NCBI GenBank assembly: GCA_963695375.1
Contig: OY968767.1
Coordinates: forward strand, 372,001-436,000
Direction: 5' to 3'
Length of the DNA: 64,000 bases
Origin: JACCVL01 sp963695375
GTDB taxonomy: Bacteria; Actinomycetota; Actinomycetes; Propionibacteriales; Nocardioidaceae
A program made the translations under genes and the position numbers. The stretch's first letter is position 1; each line of letters starts with the position of its first letter. The notes below the pieces were generated by a model. It had not been told where the DNA came from. It was given only the letters and a program-made list of their open reading frames with translations, and did no database searches. This document shows positions 60,306 to 64,000 of this stretch, piece by piece.

Positions 60306-61127
60306 ATGACGCAGCATCAACAGCGGGCCGTGGACCCGGCACGGGACAGCGATCTGCCCCTGTTCGGCGCCGTCCGCCGCGCGCTGCGGGCAGCCGTCCC
60401 GCGGAACACCAAGTTCAAGGCGTACTTCTGGGTCCTCGACACGCCGGTGCTGTCCGAGCTGTACGTGCGCGGGCGCGGCCGGCTGCGACACCGCCGGGTC
60501 CGGCCGGACACCAGGCTGGTCCTCGAGGCCTTCCCGTCCTCGGGCAGCAGCTACTGCCTGCAGGCGCTGCTGCTGTGCAACCCCGACCTTCACCCCAATC
60601 AGATCTGCAGCCACACCCACTCCCCGCGGGTGGTGAAGCGGGGGATCCGGTCAGGGATGCCCTGCATCGTCGTCGCCCGGCATCCTCGGGACGCGGTGTC
60701 CTCGATGGTGCAGCGGTTCGCGGGTGTGCACCTGGACAGCGCCTTCGACTACTACGCGCACTACTACGGCAGCCTGGTGCCGCTCCGCCATGCCCTCGTC
60801 GTCGCCCCCTTCGACGAGGTGGTGTCCGACTTCTCCGCGATCATCGAACGGTGCAACGAGCGCTTCGGGACCGACCTGGTGACGCCCGCGGTCGCCGGTG
60901 TCTCCAACCAGGACGTCTGGGACGAGATCGAGAACCGGCAGCGCCGCCGCTACGGGGGCAAGCTGCGCGAGGCGACCATCTCCCGGCCCACCGCCAGCCG
61001 GAAGAAGCCGGACGAGGTGCTGCGGGACCTGACCGACGCGCAGAGCCAGGCGATGGACCGCGCGGTCGCCGCCTACGAGGCGTTCGTGGCGGGGACGTCC
61101 GCACACCGAGCCCCGAGGCCGGAGTGA
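60306..61127 (+). CDS. Sulfotransferase-like P-loop protein (3 of 4)
   Basis: This 273-residue protein of the sulfotransferase superfamily has a P-loop-like LVLEAFPSSGSSYCLQALLL and the 3'-phosphate motif CIVVARHPRDAVSSMVQRF, spaced as in sulfotransferases. The usual Lys or Arg before the Gly-Thr/Ser is replaced by Ser (FPSSGSS), so activity may be weak or the cofactor contact altered. The C-terminal half, IENRQRRRYGGKLREATISRPTASRKKPDEVLRDL, is basic and helical. It lies 57 bp downstream of the second sulfotransferase gene. Confidence 0.78.
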   Translation: MTQHQQRAVDPARDSDLPLFGAVRRALRAAVPRNTKFKAYFWVLDTPVLSELYVRGRGRLRHRRVRPDTRLVLEAFPSSGSSYCLQALLLCNPDLHPNQICSHTHSPRVVKRGIRSGMPCIVVARHPRDAVSSMVQRFAGVHLDSAFDYYAHYYGSLVPLRHALVVAPFDEVVSDFSAIIERCNERFGTDLVTPAVAGVSNQDVWDEIENRQRRRYGGKLREATISRPTASRKKPDEVLRDLTDAQSQAMDRAVAAYEAFVAGTSAHRAPRPE

Positions 61128-61136
61128 CGCCGGCGG

Positions 61137-62477
61137 TCAGCCCGACGTCTGCCGCACCAGCCGCAGGCTGGGCCGAACGGTCGGATGGGTCCACAGCCCC
61201 ATCCGGCGGCGGGTCTGTATCCACAGCGCCAGGTAGAGCCCGGTCGTGACGATCGCCGCGCTGGCGCCGAGGCCGACGGCGCCGTAGGCGAGGCCGGCGG
61301 CGGTGCCGAGCGCGATCCGCGAGCCGACCGCCACCCACTGCGTGGTGGCGACCACGCTCTCGTGCCGGGACATCGTCAGGGCGGTGCCGCTCATCCCCGT
61401 GACGACGTGCACGAAGCTGCCGACGGTGAGCAGGACCAGGACGGTGGCACCGCCGGCGAATCCGTCGCCGTAGACCACATCCAGGACCCGGCCGGGCACG
61501 ACGAGGAGCGGGACCCAGATCACCGTCGTGGTGACCATGGCCAGCGTGGCGCCGGTGCGGAGCAGCCGCTCCAGCCGGATCCCGTCGTCGTCCACCAGGC
61601 GGGACACCACCGGCGAGAACACGACGCCGAGCGAGACCAGCGGGATCACCAGCAGCACCGACAGCCGCTGGGCGGCGCTGAACAACGAGAGTCCCTGCGC
61701 GGTGAGCACCAGGGCGGCCAGCCAGATCTCGACGGTGCTGTTGAGGAAGCCGCCGAGCAGGTTGCTGGCGAACCGCCAGTACTTGCGGACCACCGTCACC
61801 AGGTCACGGAGGACGGGGCCTCGGCCGGGGACGTGCCCCCAGATGCCCGCGACACGTCGCCACGCGATCAGCACCGGGATCGCGAAGCCGAGGCTGAGCG
61901 CCCCCAGCGCGCCGGCCAGCCCCCACTCCGGACGTAGCAGCCACACCGCCCCGACCAGCACGCCCTGGAAGGCGGAGGCCAGCGCGCCGCCGGAGCGACC
62001 CTCCAGCAGACTGGCGAAGCGGACGTGGCCGAACCCGCGCAGGTAGTTGGCCCACAGCTTCTGTTGGCCGCCGAGGAAGACCAGCACGCCCATGCCGATG
62101 CCGATCGACCACCGGGTCGCGGGTTCGTCGGTGTCGACGAGCGCCGCGGTCACCGCTGCCGTCACCACTGCGGTGGCCGGCAGCACGGTCAGCGACACGG
62201 CACGGACACCGCGGCGCAGGTCGCTGAGACCCGCGTCGTCCCCGGGCTGCAGTCGGGCCGCCTCTCGCAGGCCGCCCCGGTGCACACCGATCAGACCGAG
62301 CTGTCCGAGCAGCGTCGACACCGTCACGGCGAGCACGAAGTAGCCGAAGGTGTCGCCGAGCAGTCGGGCGGCGAAGGCGTTGACGGCCAGGTAGCCCAAG
62401 ATTGCGGCGCCGTACGAGACGCCGAACCAGACGATCGCACCACCGAGCGAGAGGCGCTGTCGGCGGCCCTCAGACAC
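61137..62477 (-). CDS. Wzx-like polysaccharide flippase
   Basis: This 446-residue flippase of the MOP family has about 12-14 helices. It is related to the flippase at 33693-35066 over the full length: LIGVHRGGLREAARLQ, ANYLRGFGHVRFASLLEGRSGGAL, GGFLNSTVEIWLAALVLTA, and the end MGLWTHPTVRPSLRLVRQTSG. It would move undecaprenyl-linked repeats to the outer face. GTG start overlaps the end of the Wzy-like gene by 8 bp, so both are translated together. Confidence 0.9.
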   Translation of the reverse strand: MSEGRRQRLSLGGAIVWFGVSYGAAILGYLAVNAFAARLLGDTFGYFVLAVTVSTLLGQLGLIGVHRGGLREAARLQPGDDAGLSDLRRGVRAVSLTVLPATAVVTAAVTAALVDTDEPATRWSIGIGMGVLVFLGGQQKLWANYLRGFGHVRFASLLEGRSGGALASAFQGVLVGAVWLLRPEWGLAGALGALSLGFAIPVLIAWRRVAGIWGHVPGRGPVLRDLVTVVRKYWRFASNLLGGFLNSTVEIWLAALVLTAQGLSLFSAAQRLSVLLVIPLVSLGVVFSPVVSRLVDDDGIRLERLLRTGATLAMVTTTVIWVPLLVVPGRVLDVVYGDGFAGGATVLVLLTVGSFVHVVTGMSGTALTMSRHESVVATTQWVAVGSRIALGTAAGLAYGAVGLGASAAIVTTGLYLALWIQTRRRMGLWTHPTVRPSLRLVRQTSG

Positions 62478-63771
62478 CCGCTGCCGCCCTCTGCGCCGGT
62501 GGGGCAGCAGTCACCGTGCCCGCGTCCCGCCGCCGCCAGTAGGCCAGCACGCCCGCCGTGAACGCCAGCGCCACCCACTCGTTGGGGGGGATCAGTCCCC
62601 CACCGGACGTGCCCAGCCGGACCAGCGGGAGGGCGAGCAGGGCGACGACGGGCACCATCCAGGGCGGCTCACGGTGCAACCGGGCCGCCAGGAGCAGGAA
62701 GACGCCCATCAGCATCGTGACGATGATCGCTGCCGGGAGCGCGGCGAGGATGCCGTTGCGGAGCATGGTGTCGAAGACGAAGTTGTGCGTGCTGGCGTTG
62801 GCCGTGTCGTAGCCGCCGACGAGCCAGTGGTCGCCGAGGGCGGCGAAGGCGTCGGTGTAGTTGCTCGCCCGCGCCTCGTAGCCGGTGGTGTCGGTGGCGA
62901 ACCGGTTGAAGATCACCGCGCCGAGGCCGGACAGCACCAGGCCGGCGACGCCGACCACCGCCGCCATCATCAGCGCGATCTGCCGGGTGGAGAGTTCGCC
63001 GCGGCGACCGGAGCGGATCAGGGACAGCAACGGCCACAGCGCGGCCGCGATCAACACCGAGCGGCTCATGGACAGCGTCAGCAGGATCGTGCCCAGCAGC
63101 AGCGAAGCGCGCTGGATGGTCTCTTCGCGCTTCGTGGGGGTCGGCCCGATCCGCATCGCCCAGGTCGAGACCAGCATCGACAGCAGCACCGAGCCGAAGA
63201 TCTCGTGCCGCAGGTTGCCCGCCACCTCCTCGTCGGCGAGGCCGAAGCCGGCGAAGGCGGACTTGAAGATCTGCTTCTGGAAGATCTCGGGGTCGGCCGC
63301 GGCGATGGTCTGGCCCAGCACCGCCGCCGGGTTGACGCCGTTGACCGCCATCGCGACGCTCAGGCCGACCAGCAGCGACGTGCACAGCACGGCCGCCACC
63401 CGGCGGAGCACGCCGATCATCACCGGGTCCTGCTGCGCCGCCACCCGGTAGAACAGGCCGCCGAGGGCGACGAAGACCACGAGGTACAACAGGTGCTGCA
63501 CGGCCGCGGCCTGGCCCTTGCCCTGATAGGCCAACAGCGCCGCCGTCGAACCCACCATGTACAGGTTCGCCAGGACGAACAGCCCGCTGGTGCGCAGCAC
63601 CGGGGCATATCGGCGCAGCGGGTAGTGGATCAACACCACGGCCGCAAGGCCCAACACGGCCACCTGGTGCATCCGGGCCAACCCGAGCGGGGTGGATCCG
63701 AAGGCGATCCACTGCAGCGGCGCCAGCGTGAAGAAGATCAGGATGCTGGCCTTCACGTCGGCCAGCCCCAC
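62470..63771 (-). CDS. O-antigen ligase/polymerase-like (Wzy) membrane protein
   Basis: This 433-residue polytopic protein has about 11-12 helices. A large outside loop (TTGYEARASNYTDAFAALGDHWLVGGYDTANASTHNFVFDTMLRNG) carries the ASTHNFVFD motif typical of the Wzy_C/WaaL ligase-polymerase family (family pattern HN.xL). These enzymes join lipid-linked repeats on the outside of the membrane. The GTG at 63771 overlaps the preceding sulfotransferase gene by 19 bp, and its stop overlaps the flippase start. Confidence 0.86.
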   Translation of the reverse strand: MGLADVKASILIFFTLAPLQWIAFGSTPLGLARMHQVAVLGLAAVVLIHYPLRRYAPVLRTSGLFVLANLYMVGSTAALLAYQGKGQAAAVQHLLYLVVFVALGGLFYRVAAQQDPVMIGVLRRVAAVLCTSLLVGLSVAMAVNGVNPAAVLGQTIAAADPEIFQKQIFKSAFAGFGLADEEVAGNLRHEIFGSVLLSMLVSTWAMRIGPTPTKREETIQRASLLLGTILLTLSMSRSVLIAAALWPLLSLIRSGRRGELSTRQIALMMAAVVGVAGLVLSGLGAVIFNRFATDTTGYEARASNYTDAFAALGDHWLVGGYDTANASTHNFVFDTMLRNGILAALPAAIIVTMLMGVFLLLAARLHREPPWMVPVVALLALPLVRLGTSGGGLIPPNEWVALAFTAGVLAYWRRRDAGTVTAAPPAQRAAAGV

Positions 63772-64000
63772 CGACGGCGCAGGTCCGTGCCGACGATCTG
63801 CTCGAGCCGGACCACCTCCGGGAGCAGCCGCTCGCGAAGGTGCGCGGCGTCCTCCTCCGCCAGCACCGGCTTCTCCTCCAGCGGCACATAGAGCACCTTC
63901 TGGACGAGGGCGGAGCGCTTCACCCGGCCGATCAGGCCGGTGGACCCGTGCTGGCGGGCCCAGTTGGAGCCGCGCTTCACCGCGGCCGCGACCCGGGTGG
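63753..64000 (-). CDS. C-terminal fragment of a sulfotransferase (4 of 4), 5' end beyond window
   Basis: These 82 codons end a protein whose last part reads LAEEDAAHLRERLLPEVVRLEQIVGTDLRRRWGWPT. This is the typical C-terminus of PAPS-dependent sulfotransferases (family pattern LRxxYxPEVxRLExLLGxDLxxW). No start codon is needed here because the frame is open to the right edge. It overlaps the Wzy-like gene by 19 bp, so it is the first gene of the sulfotransferase-Wzy-Wzx run on the minus strand. The cofactor loops lie outside the window. Confidence 0.7.
   Translation of the reverse strand, partial: TRVAAAVKRGSNWARQHGSTGLIGRVKRSALVQKVLYVPLEEKPVLAEEDAAHLRERLLPEVVRLEQIVGTDLRRRWGWPT

Overview
The window is 64 kb of very GC-rich actinobacterial chromosome. 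Three things point to the Actinomycetia: a mycothiol conjugate amidase, abundant GTG starts, and two blocks whose gene order I recognise from mycobacteria. Block A (about 1-28570) keeps the order isoprenyl transferase / hemolysin III / YyaL / small membrane protein / mca / DUF4307 / greA / metB / cbs / SGNH hydrolase, as in M. tuberculosis Rv1086-Rv1075c, with accessory genes inserted between the conserved ones. Block B (about 36.6-47.5 kb) is CFA-type methyltransferase / uracil-DNA glycosylase / ppx / DUF501 / ftsB / eno / VOC / mazG / lipoprotein / mfd, which includes the Rv1020-Rv1026 order. A Frankiales or Geodermatophilales-like host is my guess, not something I can prove. I see no IS element, phage gene, CRISPR array or rRNA.

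Layout. 1-8.2 kb: isoprenyl transferase end, hemolysin III, three 62-bp tandem repeats, a hypothetical protein, an ECF-sigma-like protein fused to a membrane anchor and exported domain, YyaL, and two secreted proteins. 8.3-20.3 kb: mca, DUF4307, greA, thioredoxin, ilvA, PhoD phosphatase, MFS and AI-2E exporters, orphan glmL, metB, msrA. 20.3-26.0 kb: an accessory insert between metB and cbs with a lipoprotein, a glutaredoxin/TetR pair sharing an operator, DUF2243 with a YciI remnant, a mycothiol-dependent-isomerase-like protein, an anti-sigma/ECF pair, SRPBCC and GlsB proteins. 26.1-28.6 kb: cbs and SGNH hydrolase. 28.6-35.1 kb: a polyol-phosphate (teichoic-acid-like) polymer cluster with a nucleotidyltransferase-like/thymidylate-kinase-like fusion, an APH-fold kinase, a CDP-glycerol/ribitol phosphotransferase, an IspD-SDR fusion predicted to make CDP-ribitol, and a flippase. 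35.3-47.5 kb: DUF4287, Bax-inhibitor protein, an atypical UAA-anticodon tRNA, and block B. 47.6-49.8 kb: secreted PKD-domain metallophosphoesterase.

49.9-64.0 kb is the most interesting part. It holds CysQ, a Wzz/CpsD-like co-polymerase with a degenerate P-loop, four sulfotransferase-type genes, two paralogous Tat-exported glycoside-hydrolase-like enzymes, an APH-fold protein, a GT4 glycosyltransferase, a Wzx-like flippase and a Wzy-like polymerase. Together they look like a locus for a sulfated exopolysaccharide. The sulfotransferases would use PAPS, and CysQ would remove the inhibitory by-product PAP.

Regulation. At least eight genes have a TANNNT hexamer ending 6-7 bp before the start codon, the layout expected for leaderless transcripts. 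Several operons are tightly coupled by GTGA or TGATG overlaps.
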